From positions 9,669,125 to 9,733,124 of the forward strand of contig BROE01000003.1 in assembly GCA_036571765.1 (NCBI GenBank): 64,000 nt of DNA, given 5' to 3'. Positions 35,001-49,270 of this stretch are shown in pieces. The DNA is from Plecoglossus altivelis. Its lineage: Eukaryota > Chordata > Actinopteri > Osmeriformes > Plecoglossidae. The notes under the pieces were generated by a model, which ran no database searches, was not told where the DNA came from, and worked only from the letters and a program-made list of their open reading frames with translations. Every line of letters starts with the position of its first letter. Position 1 is the stretch's first letter. The translations under genes and the position numbers were made by a program.

Positions 35001-38000
35001 GCAAAGAGCCCATCCCCACAGACAGCAGCCTCATACATGACCACAGCGCTGAATCCGATGACATTGTGCAATAGCTTTCTCGGTGTCTTGTGTTATTTTG
35101 CAGGGCTGGTGTGCAAAAAGCAATCTGCATGCGTGTGTGTACGAGTGCGTGTGGGCGCGTGTGTTGGTGTGCATTTGCGTGTGTTTGTGGAGGAGGTCGG
35201 TGACATCATAGAGTCTGGAACGCTGACTCTGCTACTCTCTATCTGCTGGCCAGTCTTGTCTTTTCTCTTCAGGGAGGAGAGTACAGACGAAAAAGCCAGG
35301 ACATAACTATCTCAGCGAGAAGGGAAAGAGAGAGAGAGAAATGGGGGAAGAAAGAGAGTGGGAGGCTACGAAATGAGCATGTCCTTGGTGGAAATAAAGT
35401 AAGAAGAAGAGCGAGATAGATGGGCACGGAGTGCGAAAATGAGGGAGACAGATGAGAGCAGATAATGCTCGGTATTCTCCTTGGAAAAAGAGGGATGAGA
35501 GAAGGCTGGGGATGAGGTGGGGATAAGGTGGTGGCTGGCTGATAGCGCTGGATTAAGTCTCATTTGGATGCAGGAGAAGAGTCTCCCTCTCACTCTCTCC
35601 GCCTGGAGTTAATGACCACATTCTCTCCTTCTCTCCCTGGTATATGTTTGCTCCAGGGATCCGGGGGGCCGTGTAGACCTGCTCTGCTTCACACCAGAGT
35701 CGGGACTCCTTCATTTTAGCATACAATCCATGCATCCAATCAGAAGTCCAGCCTCGTCAGCGCCAATTTATATCAGTCCGATTTCGGAAATGAATCAGAC
35801 ACGAGTTGAATGCAAAATGTCATAATGTAAAGGGGGCAGCGTGAAATTCGTTCTCCGTGTTCAATTTGTTCCCTGGAATGTAAAAGGTTCTGAAATACAA
35901 GCGGAGTGATTGAATGCTTTTCATTGGGGTATAGAGACAGACAGCTACAGCATGCGTTGCCTATGTTCAGTGTCTCCTCTTCGTCCCGAATGTATCAAAA
36001 CACAGCAACCCCTGCCCGTGTAAACACGATCCTTTCATTCTGTCTGACAAGAGGAACGCATCATATTTTGGGGACATTTCTGCACACGCCTATCAGCACA
36101 CATCACCCGCTGGCAACGGTGGTTTTGGAGATATCAGTTCCAGCTCCACTCCAACACCTCTGATGGACTGACACCAAGGCCCGTAGCAGGATAGCCGTCA
36201 CCTCGGATTGCGTGACCAGGAACTCTGATCCGCAGCAGCGAAGGCCACATATTTCCAACCATTTAACATTCATTTGATAAGGTGCTTTGTAGATAAAGGC
36301 TGATAGGACGAGGTGGAATGAGAGGATCTGGCTACCACTGGATAAGGTCGTGCAGTCATGCAGGGAGGAAGTTGGCAGCGGCCTAATTGATGGCCGTGGC
36401 TGTGGCCGCTGTGTTAATGCTATTACAGGGGCCATGAGCTTGGAAAGGTCAGTTAGCACTCTGAATATACAGTGTCCCTTTTCTCCCTGCCGGCCCGCCT
36501 TTCTCTGTCTCCCTCCTCTGTTTAAACCGTGTCCATCCACCTCCTCCCTCCACTTCATGCATGACTAGTCTGTGAGCCAGTGTGGGTGTCGAAGGGTTAG
36601 CCATGGCCTGGTACATGGCTTTGTAATGTACCCTGTGTGCCTTTTACAATATGTTCAATGAGGCTTAGTGGTGAGATTTACAGCCAACAGAGAATCCCAC
36701 CAAAGTGCGGCACTGTTAATGACATTGTTTTATTCAGACTCATGAGCTATTGTATTGAAAAACGCAGCATGCCCAGTCCAATTAACATATCATGCATATT
36801 AGTGTAATTCCTTATTTTTCCATATGTTTTGGGGTGCATTGCTCAGGGCAGTATACAACGTGTGCATGTCTCCTGTCTCACTACTCCGTTGATTTGCATC
36901 ACGTCTCTCTCAAACAGATGCATCTACCGTCAAGGCTCTCTTGTCAAGGTCAAACCTTCACTGCCCTGGTCCAAACCCTAACCCAAACCCCCTAGCCCTT
37001 ACCCAGTCCCTCAGGTCCAGCTCAGTAGCTGGCCAGCCCACCATCAGAGTACCGTGCACGTTCCCCAGGGGTATTTTCTTTTGTGGGGCACTGCTGAATG
37101 GATGCCTTTCTGTTCAGTCAATATTGGACTTGTGTCAGTGTTTTTCTCCACCAGGAAGTGCATGAGAGAGGGGCTGGGGGACAGGATGAGCTGTGCTCAG
37201 TCACAGCATGTCTGCTCACGCAGGAGGTGGGATGAAGTTAGGATTGAATTAGATAAGGTTTTTTTTTGTAACTCTCCTACGCTTGTCTACAGCAGAGTAC
37301 AGACATGGGGAGAGGGGGGTTTGTAGGTCATTCAGTAGATGGGGGAAAAAAGGGGGTTTGTGTCAATACAGAGTGTGTGTTCTTCTTCCCAGCTGGACCG
37401 TAGGGGGTGACAAGCAATATTAAATGGTGCAGGAAGTGGACATAGTTGGTCAGAATGCGTGTGTGTGTACGTGCAAATGTGTGGTTGAGTGTGTGTGTGA
37501 CCTAGTTAGACTGTGTGTGGCTTGACGGTCACAGTGAAGGGTGACTGCAAGGCAGCAGCACAGCAAAGCTGTTGCCAACAGACTAAAGTGATGCTATCAA
37601 CCCCCAGATCTCCAGTTGCTGTTGCTACGGAGATGCTATCGCTAACATTACGATTATGAGCAGATACAGCCACTGTTGCAATTGCTAGCCATTACTGCAG
37701 ACACTACTAGGCTAGCAAAGAGCCGCTTATGCGGTGATTGAGGGGGAGCAGCTGGAATAGGTCTGCACCTAGTGACCTCTGTGGTCAGGGGGCCATAACA
37801 TCTCCTTCTCTGGCATAATGAAGGTCCAGATCCCTGGATGCAGGCCAAACCAAGTATTCTAGCATAGAGGGAATCCACTAGTTATGCTGCTACTGAAATG
37901 TGTTTATTAGCAACTCATGCTAGCGCTACTGACTGGGCCTCATGTGTTAGAAAGTGATGCAAACACTGTCACTGCTCTGTTGTAGCACCATCTGTGCATC

Positions 38001-38551
38001 GTGTTTCTTGGCTCTTGTTCTGTGTTCCATCAGCGCTACTTTTTCCTCACTTTACATGCCTTGGAGTGACCAATACTGTTAGCGGCTACTGTTAGCTTGA
38101 GCCTTGCTTGTATTGGTCCCTGTGGGCCTCAGGTCTCTCTGTGCAAAGCATGGCAGGTCAGCAAAGTGCTGGAGTAGCAGTTGGCCCGAGAAGAGAGGAG
38201 AAGAGAGAAGAAGGGAGGTGAGTGGTGGTGGAGGCAGATCAATGTGGCCTGTATTCATTAACCCTCACTCACGGCTCCCTTCCCTCCACAATCACAATCC
38301 CCCCCCGCCATTTTAGGACTGCAGGAGGTGATTTATTAGCTGTCCTGGCTCAGTCAGCACCATCGATCCACAGGGCCATCAGGGAGTCGATTCTGACTCC
38401 CCTGTAGAATCGACTGATTCATTTGTAGCAGACTGACCTGATTCTGAGAAGCTGATTCATCCAGGAGAGTCTGCTGAGATTTTTACTCACAGCGAATTGA
38501 TTCTGAACCAAAGTGGAGCTATCCGGTTCTCGACTCACAGCCATGTATCAA
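35001..38551. other. Intergenic stretch, no gene seen
   Basis: Unique sequence with short GT arrays (35130-35185, 37455-37520) and a GA-rich segment at 35320-35470. Nothing gene-like on either strand. Confidence 0.55.
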
Positions 38552-39150
38552 GTGAAGTGCCTGCATCACAGAAGAACGAACCAGCACTGAATCACATGGT
38601 CATACTCTAATGAATGCTAACGGGCACGCATGATAATTTCAACCATCTGTGGGTTTGAATAAATCTGACCATGGCAGATTGTATGTGACCCTATTTCAGA
38701 TCTAACCACCAGCGTGCCAAGACAATAAATGTCAACTAATCAGAGTCATCTTCGAATCAGTCTATCGAAGTGTGTGGAAGTACTGGCATACATACCTTAT
38801 TTAATTTCAAATATGCAGGTTTACGTTGTATGTTCATGCATTGTATAATTAAATACAACAAGCAGATAATGAGCATTTTGTAAAATAAATTCAATTGCTT
38901 GGTTGGTTCAATTAAAACTATTGTATTACATAGTGGGATGAAATCATGAAGAATGCAATTCAATAAAAAGATATATGACTTTGTCACCATGTAAAACAAC
39001 AGTTTACCTAATGACTGTGTTAAATCCCAATATATCATTTGATGGCAACGTTTTCAGGCCCAAGGCATCCGTTTAATTGGACTTGTGGCCGGTGTTACAA
39101 TGACTCCTGGGAAGGCATGTTGGTGGGGGTGCTGGAGCTGTGAGGGGGGG
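38552..39150. repeat. Left copy of 600-bp direct duplication at assembly gap
   Basis: This block matches 39161-39760 at an offset of 609 bases, differing by one G inserted in the right copy near the end. It abuts a run of 10 N. Both copies hold the same AT-rich unique sequence and identical minor open frames. An assembly error is the simplest explanation. Confidence 0.95.
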
Positions 39151-39160
39151 NNNNNNNNNN
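39151..39160. other. Assembly gap (10 N)
   Basis: Ten unknown bases, a placeholder length rather than a measured one. It falls in a G-rich run (GGGGGGG on the left side). Confidence 0.99.
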
Positions 39161-39760
39161 GTGAAGTGCCTGCATCACAGAAGAACGAACCAGCACTGAA
39201 TCACATGGTCATACTCTAATGAATGCTAACGGGCACGCATGATAATTTCAACCATCTGTGGGTTTGAATAAATCTGACCATGGCAGATTGTATGTGACCC
39301 TATTTCAGATCTAACCACCAGCGTGCCAAGACAATAAATGTCAACTAATCAGAGTCATCTTCGAATCAGTCTATCGAAGTGTGTGGAAGTACTGGCATAC
39401 ATACCTTATTTAATTTCAAATATGCAGGTTTACGTTGTATGTTCATGCATTGTATAATTAAATACAACAAGCAGATAATGAGCATTTTGTAAAATAAATT
39501 CAATTGCTTGGTTGGTTCAATTAAAACTATTGTATTACATAGTGGGATGAAATCATGAAGAATGCAATTCAATAAAAAGATATATGACTTTGTCACCATG
39601 TAAAACAACAGTTTACCTAATGACTGTGTTAAATCCCAATATATCATTTGATGGCAACGTTTTCAGGCCCAAGGCATCCGTTTAATTGGACTTGTGGCCG
39701 GTGTTACAATGACTCCTGGGAAGGCATGTTGGTGGGGGTGCTGGAGGCTGTGAGGGGGGG
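39161..39760. repeat. Right copy of 600-bp direct duplication
   Basis: Near-identical to 38552-39150. This copy continues without a break into G-rich sequence (39752-39790) and then normal unique DNA, so it is probably the true locus and the left copy a gap-edge artefact. Confidence 0.95.
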
Positions 39761-41897
39761 GGGAGCTGGGGGGGGGGTTGAGGCCGGGGGATAAATCTAT
39801 AGAGCCACAGTCACATCCTGTCTCCCTAACAGCCCTCAATATAAACACAGCTACTCAATGCTTTTTATTGACAACACTCGGCCCAGACTCACTAGTAGTG
39901 GGGCCAAAGACTGATGCACAATCGAGGTCAGATTAGAATTCCCATTCTGCTTACTGAGACGGATTGTGAAAATAAAGTTGGAAAAAAGGCTTAGTAAAAC
40001 TGTCATCATATGGCTGTCAAAGACCGAGTCATCAGCTTTGATGAAGAGTGACACACATCCTAATTGTGGCATACCAGCATAGGAAGTCCTGGTCAATTTT
40101 TTACTGTTAAGCATCCTTTAATAACCCTATTTGTTATACCGTATAAGGTGGATTGCATTAGCATCTCTTCAACTTAGAAAAGCCTTGGGCTATATTTAGG
40201 ACACCAGAGCTGATCTGATATCAGTGATTATGACAGTAAACACCATTCATCAGAGCTGTGTGTTCCCAGACTAAATAAATAAATGACAGCATCCGGAATT
40301 AGCCATCAACAGGTCGCTGCGTTTATCTATTTTCGTTCTCACGTCCGGTCGCTCAAACCCGCTTAATTATATTTGTGTTTGCTATTAGTGCTGTGATTGA
40401 TTTCCCGTGTCTGAAGTGAAACGTGCCAATCCTAACTTCCTGTGTGAGTGTGTGTGTGTGTGATAAAGGGGGTTGTTCTCAAGATAACTCATTGTCTATT
40501 GACAAATGACCTTCATCACAAGCTTTGTAGATGAGTGTATGTGTGTCCGGTGACACCCTCCAAGTGCTTAGCAGAGTTTCAGGATGACAGTGGTAGATGT
40601 ATACTTTGGCAATTAGCCCTCAAACTCGAGGGAAGGATGGAGGAAGTGACCAAATGACAGTGTTCAGTACAGGAAGGAAGAGACTGTGACAACAACCTAC
40701 CTCAGAAAGAGTGGAGGAAGGTTGACTTTAGCCTCTCAGACAGGCCAAACGCACTCTTGATTGTCACACACCTACGCACGGACACACCACACACACCCTC
40801 ACAAACGCATGAAAGCACCCTGACACAGGCACACACACACACACGGCCAAACACACACGCAACCAAACACGCGCCCAAGTGCACACACCCTCCACTGTGT
40901 GGGTGATGTATGAAGCCAGTGTACTAGTAGGGCAACCCCCACTTTCTAAATGCAAATGACCTGCCCCCATGCAGCTCTGTGATTGGCTTGCTGTTATTAA
41001 TATTCTGGCAGCGTGAGACTTCATTAGTCCAGTGTTACCGTGCCAACAGAGAGCACTAAAAAGAGACTTTGTCAATGTTTGATGTCTCGTAAAGTGATGC
41101 TGTGTCTGCGTGCGTGCACGTGTCTGAGCGCTCGTGTGTGTGTGTGTTTGAAAGCGAATGTGTGCGTGCGCCTATGTAAAGGTGCACCTAATTGTTTGAT
41201 GTTCCGTGAGGAAGTGTCGATTCGGCCCGCAGGAGACCCGCGTCCCTCTGAGCGATGGCGGAAGCGGCTCTCTGCTGGCTGCGTCCTCACAAAGGAAACT
41301 TAGCAGGCTTCTGAAGGAGATGCTTGGCACTGCCTGAAAACACTGAGAAACCGTTGAAAGACTTCCTGGGGATGTCCCGTCAGTTTCTGCTTGCTTCAGC
41401 ATTCATCTGACTGGAGCAAGAAAAAACTCACCCTGCTAAACCCAGGCAAGGCTGAATCCAATACACTGGAGTCCTCCCGCCAGTCAGAAGTCATGCCGTA
41501 TATGCAGACAGATATGTGACGTGATGTTGAAACCCAACTATCACACATCTGCCTTGAGCCAGGTTCTTCTCACCTGTCTCCACTCCGCCACACGATCAAC
41601 ACCCAACACTGACGCCTCAGCAAGGACGACATATTCAGGGTGTTCAGCCCAGGTCACAATGTGAACATGTAGCTCTTAGATGAGATGTTTCACACAGGTG
41701 CGTCCATGTGTGTGTGTTGTGTGTGTGTGTGTGTGGCTTTGTGACCCTCAGTAATATATTTCCTGTTGAAGAGAAGCTGGGAATTCCCTATGGTGCCTTC
41801 TGCTTCCGTAGAAGGAAAAGTGTTGGGCAGCATTTTCTAAATTGAAGTCAATATCAATCGGCCATTTATCTACAAGCACCCGGGCAGCTAAAGGCTG

Positions 41898-41968
<71 letters not shown>

Positions 41969-44640
41969 CCTCCCTCACACTCACACACTCACGCACAGAA
42001 ACGCACAGACACACACTGGGTATTTCTTGTCGAATACTAGGAAAAGAATTGTAAAAAAGCCAACAATCCCAGCTTAACCACTGAAATTAAGAGTCATTTC
42101 GTTGAACCTCATTCATGCAAGCTGGGCCTGTTTTATAATGCTGTTCTTATGTTTGTGTTTGGAACGGATTAAAGGATTAGACAGGAAATTGAGCACTCGG
42201 CTTGGAGAACCAGAAGACTGCTCACCAGCACACACACTTTCAAAGACCTGCAACTGCCTCGCGAGACATACACACACACACACCAATCACACTTCCACCT
42301 TCTTGACTGCGAGGAGGAGCACGTGAGGCGCGGTGTGTTCTATTGAGACGGATTTCTATATACCCATAGGACACAATAAGACTACAGATTGCCCAAGGCT
42401 AGGACACTCTGTCTCTTCCAAAGCATTGACATCTGGACTTTCAAACACACTTGAAAGCACCTGAAAAGCTCTTACAAGCTATCATAAAGAACCAACATTA
42501 CCACACCGTACACTGGCTCCACCTTGACTACCACGTCCACCTAGTAAATGTTGCTACAATCGGCCAATCATCATCGAGTTGACAACAAACATAAAACCAT
42601 ATCTGCAGGCCTCACCCTATCCCCTCTCCCTATCTCTCCCTCCTGCCTGTTTTCGTTCCCTCTCTCTCTCAGTAGGTGGTGCTGGAATGTGTGGGTTGCC
42701 ATGTGCTTCTGTGCCCAGTCCAAGACTGGCATTGTGCCTGCTCCGTGTCCCGCTAGTAAGCTGTGCAGGAGCGCATACCCACACTGGTACTGAGTTTAAG
42801 GCGTGGAAAGCATGTTCGAATGAGTGTTGCGTGCATGCATTTATACATGTGCATGCCTGACCCAGGAGCTTTCACGCTTAAGAATGTCAGTATCTGATAT
42901 ATCTAATGCCATCATTGTGTCACTTCAGTATTTCTTCTTATTCGATTGTGCGCTGCCGTGTTTAAAGTACATATGTACTTGAATGTGTATGTATTCCAGG
43001 TTACTAAATCTCTGTGTTACGTAACGTATTTATGCCTTCAGTCTTTCGTGTGAGTGAAGCACCATATTGCGGTGGTTAGCTGAATCCCCTGTCTCCTGCT
43101 CTGTATGTTAAGAGCTGCAGGCGCCAGAGTCTGACTCTGTTGCCCTCCTACTAAGGCTGCCACCAAAAACTGCAATCTGGGCCTCTGATGTACGCATGCA
43201 TAATTTACAACGCACACCTCATCATGCCTTTACTACTGTGTGCCTCTGTGTGCCTGTGCGTGCTTGTGTGTGTGCGTCTGCGCGAGCGTGTGCCTGCGTG
43301 CATGCTTTCCCAGAAGGGCAAGACCAACTTCATTATTCTTCCTCCATTTTCTCCTCTCTCTAACGATCTATCTTTCCAAATGCACAAGCTGACGTGAAGC
43401 TTCCAGGACTTCTGTAATGTGACGAAACGTCTTACTGGGTTCCTCCATATGACAAACCACCACTGCTCTTCACTGCTCTAATGTTACCATTGAGTTTCGC
43501 AACAATTTGGTTGTGTAATATACTCTGTGTACAATAGGGCCCCATGAATAGAATTATGCATGTTGCGTATTGATCACAACTGGGATCCTAGCCCTGGTCC
43601 TTCAAAAGGAGATTACGCGCTTGGGAGGCGATGTAATTTGATATCCATTGATTGAGTCAAGAGGCAATCTGAAAATGAGGGATTGTAGTTATTGCTATTG
43701 ATTTCAATAACTAGGCTGTTACAGTCCATTCAATGCAGGTTCAGTCAATAGAAAAAAAGGGAACGGTTTCCTCTCATGAGTTAGAAAGCTTGACTTAATG
43801 CCACATAATGCTCCAGATATGAAGGTCTAGCTTTCCACACAGGAGTGAGGAGTGGAGGAGTTCATTGTGTGTTCGCATACAGTAAACTCCATGTGAGGCC
43901 CAGTCAGTCTTAAGGCCTAGCCAAGGTGCATCATTTTTCCATTAAGAGAAGATCCGGTATTTTCATAGACTTTGATAATGAGTTGTGAGCTTGAGAAACT
44001 CTTCTCCCAACCAATCACTGACAAGGAGTTTGTCCATGTAGAGCCAGACCCTTAGTTCATATTGATCTCCATCTAATTAGTTATTAGTGTGTGTTTCTCC
44101 AGGGACACGATATCCACCGGCTATGGAAGGCTTGAGACCAGCGTTGGTGCCTAGTAGCCCTGGACTAGAGTTGATTAGCTTGGAGAGCAAAGTCACCTGC
44201 AGCCATGTAGCCACTAGCGTTGCTTTTAGGGTAACATAAGCAGTAGCAGTGTTCTTGGCAATGCTAGAAGTCCACCGTGAATGCTAGCATTGTAGCTGCT
44301 GGTGCTGTTGACGCATCGGGACTCTCGGTGTGGACTGACGGTAATGGTGACTCTTGTGGAAATGATCGTTTTGTCTCGCTTACCGTGTTTCAGAAGTTGA
44401 CCTTGTTTCAGGGAGCTGGCATGTTTGTCAAAGTGGACAAAATTGTGTTTGGATTGAAGAGAGCAGAAATCTATGCTAATAAGAGACTGCGTGTATAGTT
44501 ATCCTTGCTCTTAGTGTGAATGAACGCAGGGATAACTTGATGGGAGACCATTCTCTCCTCATCATATTTAAAACTCCATTACACTAACATCCACATTCAA
44601 TACCCAGAAGGTTCTTTGCAATGAGAGTCCCACATAAGTC
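39761..44640. other. Intergenic stretch, mostly unique
   Basis: AT-rich unique sequence dominates 39800-40440 and 42850-44640. A CT array of about 33 units with CCC interruptions lies at 41898-41965. Short CA/GT arrays occur at 40440-40462, 40770-40890, 41708-41735 and 42264-42284. No coding region is supported. Confidence 0.55.
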
Positions 44641-44656
44641 ATTCACTCACACGTTC

Positions 44657-44676
44657 ACGCGCGCGCGCGCGCACAC
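44657..44676. repeat. (CG)n alternating tract flanked by CA
   Basis: About 7 CG units (44658-44672) continue into CACACA. Alternating purine-pyrimidine CG sequence is the classic Z-DNA former and is rare in vertebrate DNA because of CpG loss. Confidence 0.8.
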
Positions 44677-44940
44677 AAAGCTGTTCGCTTGTGAATTGTA
44701 CAAGTGTACAGTATGAAAATGTTGTTTATACAGCCACATTACCAAGAGCAGCACAAACGTCCACCTCAGTATAATGGCCCTATGTATATGTATGCTAACA
44801 AAGATGTGCATACATGACTGCGAAATTACAATTCCCACCCTACGGTTCTTCCTAAGGGACCCAGGAAGATGAGCTTCGGGAGCTCCGATTCATTCTGTGA
44901 TGCAGAGCAACACCCTAACACGGCAGCTGCTTCTAATTTG

Positions 44941-44978
<38 letters not shown>

Positions 44979-46124
44979 CCACACCCCTGCGAGCACGGTC
45001 ACACACACCTGTCATTGAGGACCGTTAGCGCCTGCTGGGCTTTTGTGTGGCTTTTAGACTGAGCCACAGAGCTCCTTGAGCGAGCTGTTAGGATTGGCAC
45101 TCCCTCCGCCTCTCAGAGCTGGCCTCCTGCAGGGTTACTACAAACACACACGCAGGCAGCGCACACAAACACACTCAAACACATTGTACATAAAGAGCAG
45201 GTTAACCGTGTGTGGGCATGGAATTGGAGGTGTCCGGAGTGAGAAATGCACGCTGCTGTGTGTCTCTTATCATCCACATCACCATGGTGTCTCTGGATCT
45301 CTCTTTTTCTCCCATGCCAGCGAGTTGGACTGGTGTGGCATACAGAAGCGTGCGTTGCATCCGAAAATATCTACCTCCGTTCACTTTTTTCGCACGATCA
45401 TTTTTGGGGGTATTGTGTGGAGAATTTGGAGGAAAGAAAGGAATCGAATCCATTCTGGAGTAAGGCCGTAACGCAACAACGTACAGTATGTTGTGTTGAA
45501 AAAGCGAAGCGCTGTAAATGCTTTTCTGATGTACTGTATACTGTATGATGAGATACATCAATCTATAACTGGCACGATAGGAATCCTTAAATAGGAACGT
45601 GATCGACTCATTCTCTCGGCTGTTTGCAAGTGTAGATGGACGTCGTTATGTTCCAGCGAGAGGTATTTATGATTGTGTAGCACACGTACACATACATATG
45701 GGACACAAGTCCATGTCGTTTACAACATGTGAAATCACAGAAATGAGTGAAAAATGCACATGGCCACGCATCACACACATACGCAGACTCTCTCTCACAA
45801 ACACACACACACACACACACTGCTGTGGAACGAGTGTTTTGCTTGACTATTGCCATGCTCCTTTTACTGCATCTGTACTGCATCTATATTTATTCTTGCT
45901 GGTGGGTCTGTGTGCTGGGCTGAGGTGTAGGAGGAGAGACAGGAGGCTTGCTTTAGCCACAGCACTCTAGGCAAGCTACATTCAGTTGCCGAGAGAATGA
46001 TTAGAAATGCTTTTTATTGACATTGTAAATGTGTTTTACTGAGGCAATATGCTGTCAGGGGAATAAAAGACTTAGACATGCCATCAGAAGCGTGCGGAGC
46101 TGGCCTCCCACCATGGTAGGGCTT

Positions 46125-46177
<53 letters not shown>

Positions 46178-46821
46178 GCGGTTGTGAGGTCTACTGTGTT
46201 CATTTTGCCTGAAATCCTCTAATTGCCCCCCTGGTGGATTGCATGGAGAATGAAAGACTAGCTACAGTATGGGTCTACGCCAGAGAAAAGCCTAATTTAT
46301 CCCACTTGATCTTCAGCTACTCTCTCTCTCTTCCCTCCTCTCTCTTCGTTCATCTCTGTTCTCTTCTTTCTTCCCCCTCTATTTACCCTTGTGGCATTTA
46401 AGAGTGTTTAGGAGCAGGGTGACTGGTGTCTGGCCCTGTTACCTAACATCCCAGCTAATGAGCCTGTTACCAATTCGGAGCTTCTCAGAGTCAGAGAGAC
46501 ATGGATAAGAGCAGATCCTTGAGGAACCTGCCAGGTGAGGGGGGGAGAGGTTGTGTCTAGGCACGCTGTAGTGCAAAGCGCAAGTGTGTGCATGCGCTGG
46601 ATGAAGTGCCGCCATACGAAACTAATTGGCCTGTCAGACAATCCTCTCATCGAATACAAATTGCACCCAACATCACCATGGTGATGGCTCACTCCTTCTG
46701 ATTAATGAACATGTTTATACAATTCCATGTAATCTCTTCCCGAGTACTAGTTCCCACACAGATGGATGCAGACTAACGCGCGAGCACACACAAACAAATA
46801 CACAAACACAATCACGCTGTT

Positions 46822-46885
<64 letters not shown>

Positions 46886-48900
46886 CCAGGTTTATTCTGG
46901 GTTTGTGCAGCACTGAGACATTTCCAGCCAGGTTGCCAAACTGCGCGTATGCCAAAAGAAGCATTAGGTGAACCCAGCCTCAACCCAGTCATTCCAAATG
47001 GATATTAATAAACCCCACTCTGTTTACTGTCTTCTCTTTCTCTCTCCCTCTCTCACTCTCTCTCACTCTCATATCTCACTCTCTCCCTCCCTCTCTCCCT
47101 CCCTCCCTCCCACCCTACCACCTTCTCTGTTTCTCTCTCTCTTCTCTCTTGCTCTCTCTCACTCTCTCCCTCCCTCTATTTCCCCCATCTCTCTCTCTCC
47201 TCTTCCTCTGTCCCTATCTCGCCATCTCACCTTCTTCTCCATCCACCCCTGCTTTCCCTTGTCACTTACTGTCAATAACTCATGAACACACACACGCAGT
47301 GCACGGAATGAACGACCACACGCTCACACACACACACACACACACAAACAGACACGCAGGACATGGGTTTGTTGCAGTGTCAGGCTTTCCAAGGAGTCTG
47401 ATAGTGATGTAGGAGACTCTGTGGGTTTGGCATAGCCCTCATTAGAACACAGTTTACTGTAGGTGTGAGTACCCCCTCTATCAGCTTAGTGGAAACTGCT
47501 TACCTCGGCAGCGCCCGCCCGCTCGCCCGCACAAACACACACACACACACCCGTTCGTGGGGTAACGTGCGCTCAAACCCCCGCACACCCTAGATACAGT
47601 CCTTCAGAAGGGGCCCGTGCGATGCCCTCTGCCTGCACTGCAGCGTGACATTTTGGTGAACTTTGTGTGAAGGAAGTGGACTCCCCTAATGAGTGTCATT
47701 CATGCTGAGATGGCAATTGACAGCAGCTTCCGTCCCTTTGAATGGGCCGCATTATTGCCGGGAACCGAAGCGTTGGTCCTGATGCCCCGAGCGCCACGCT
47801 GGGTGAAGAACAAGGGAACTTCCACCAGCGACACACAGTAAGATCAGCAGCCATCCAGTCCTATTGCTTTCAACCGCTGCGTTCGACTTTGCCTCAGATA
47901 TGGAGATTGGCTCTGCCTTCTTTTGTTTTACGTGTTTGGTTACTTCAGTCCATACCCGAAGACAGATGGCAGAGCCGACAAGGGAGACGTTCTTCATCTC
48001 ATTGGTGAATTGATGAGACGTGTTGAGGCAGTTTACAGCCACCTCCAGGGAACTGATGTGCTTAGCTTCCCCAACACTGGTCTGCTGTTCTCATATGGGA
48101 CTGTCAAACACTGGAGCAATTAACACAATCAACACTCTGGTTCACACACTCAGGTCCACACACTCGAATCCAGCTGCTGATCTCCTGCAGGCAGATACCC
48201 ATACGCTATCCTCACGGAAAACAGGCCAAAAAAAAACCTGACTGTAAAGGTATGCCTTTTACAATACAGGGCGCACTGTATCAGGATCATTCTATTCAAT
48301 TCACTTCATTGCTCCTGAGGGACATTTTTGAATAGGGTAGGGAGTGTATAAGGTACTCGGTAAATCACCACCGAGCCCGACCGACCACAGGGGCTGTATG
48401 TGACGAAGAGAAACCAGCTGCCGTGTCACAGTTCTCACTGTGTAGCAGATGTGTGTTGAAAACCCGAGGAACGTCGAACTACGGACGATGTTTTTGCATA
48501 GGCTGAGCATGGACAGCACTGTCGAATCCCTTCAAAGGTGTTTGCCTATCAACTCTTGGGCACGTACCATACCTTTCAACAGCGGCTGACGATGTGCTGA
48601 CGATGTAACCCGTGGCTTCGCTAATGTGCTGGTGTCCTTCTATCGAACTGTGGACTAGCGCCCAATGGGAAGGGGGGAGGGAGGGGCAGATGTCCCCGGA
48701 TGTCCCCACATCATCACACAGTGTCCCCACTGCAGCCCGGTTCTGCTCGCCTTGGTCACGTTACATATCAGTCACACACGCACACCACACACATGTATCG
48801 AGACTGCTGAAATATGTATGCATGGTCTGATGGAATATTTAACAGGGGAGGGAGAGAAAATGGAGGGACGCGGGTTTGAGTCGGGCTTTCATGCTCGGCC
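44677..48900. other. Intergenic stretch with long microsatellites
   Basis: Arrays: (CA)n at 44943-44975, (CA)n at 45800-45820, (GT)n of about 24 units at 46126-46172, (CT)n of about 26 units at 46829-46880, a CT-rich tract at 47038-47235 and (CA)n at 47324-47346. Open frames at 45076-45471 and elsewhere have no recognisable features. No gene is supported. Confidence 0.6.
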
Positions 48901-48939
48901 CTGATTACTGCTGCTGGCTCCGGATGAGAAGAGGCAGGT

Positions 48940-49270
48940 AGCAGAGATGGCACGTTCCCCTGGCGATGGATATCAGGGCACGAAGACGGCCGGGAGACGC
49001 TCTTGTGAACAACCGCCCATCCTTCTCCCCGGTGCAACCTGCACTGCGCATCGGGACGGGCACGCCCTCAGGGCACGGCCGATTGCGCAGCGAGTGGGCG
49101 GCCAGCGCGAGCGGAGACGCGAGGAGCGTGTTCTGTGGCTGAGCGCGATGGCGCTCAGACAGCGAGGCTCCTCGTCCGCCAAGGGACACGCTCGCGCGCA
49201 CGCGCACGGACACTTGAAGGGCCGTTCGTTTGGCTAACAGACCTCATTACACGGGTGGGTGGGCCATCGA
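48940..49270. promoter_or_regulatory. CpG island-like patch
   Basis: CpG dinucleotides are very dense across about 300 bases, with CGCGAG, GCGCG and CGCGCGCACGCGCAC motifs, in contrast to its CpG-poor flanks. It may mark a promoter of an unseen transcript or a distal regulatory element. No exon could be assigned. Composition only. Confidence 0.4.
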
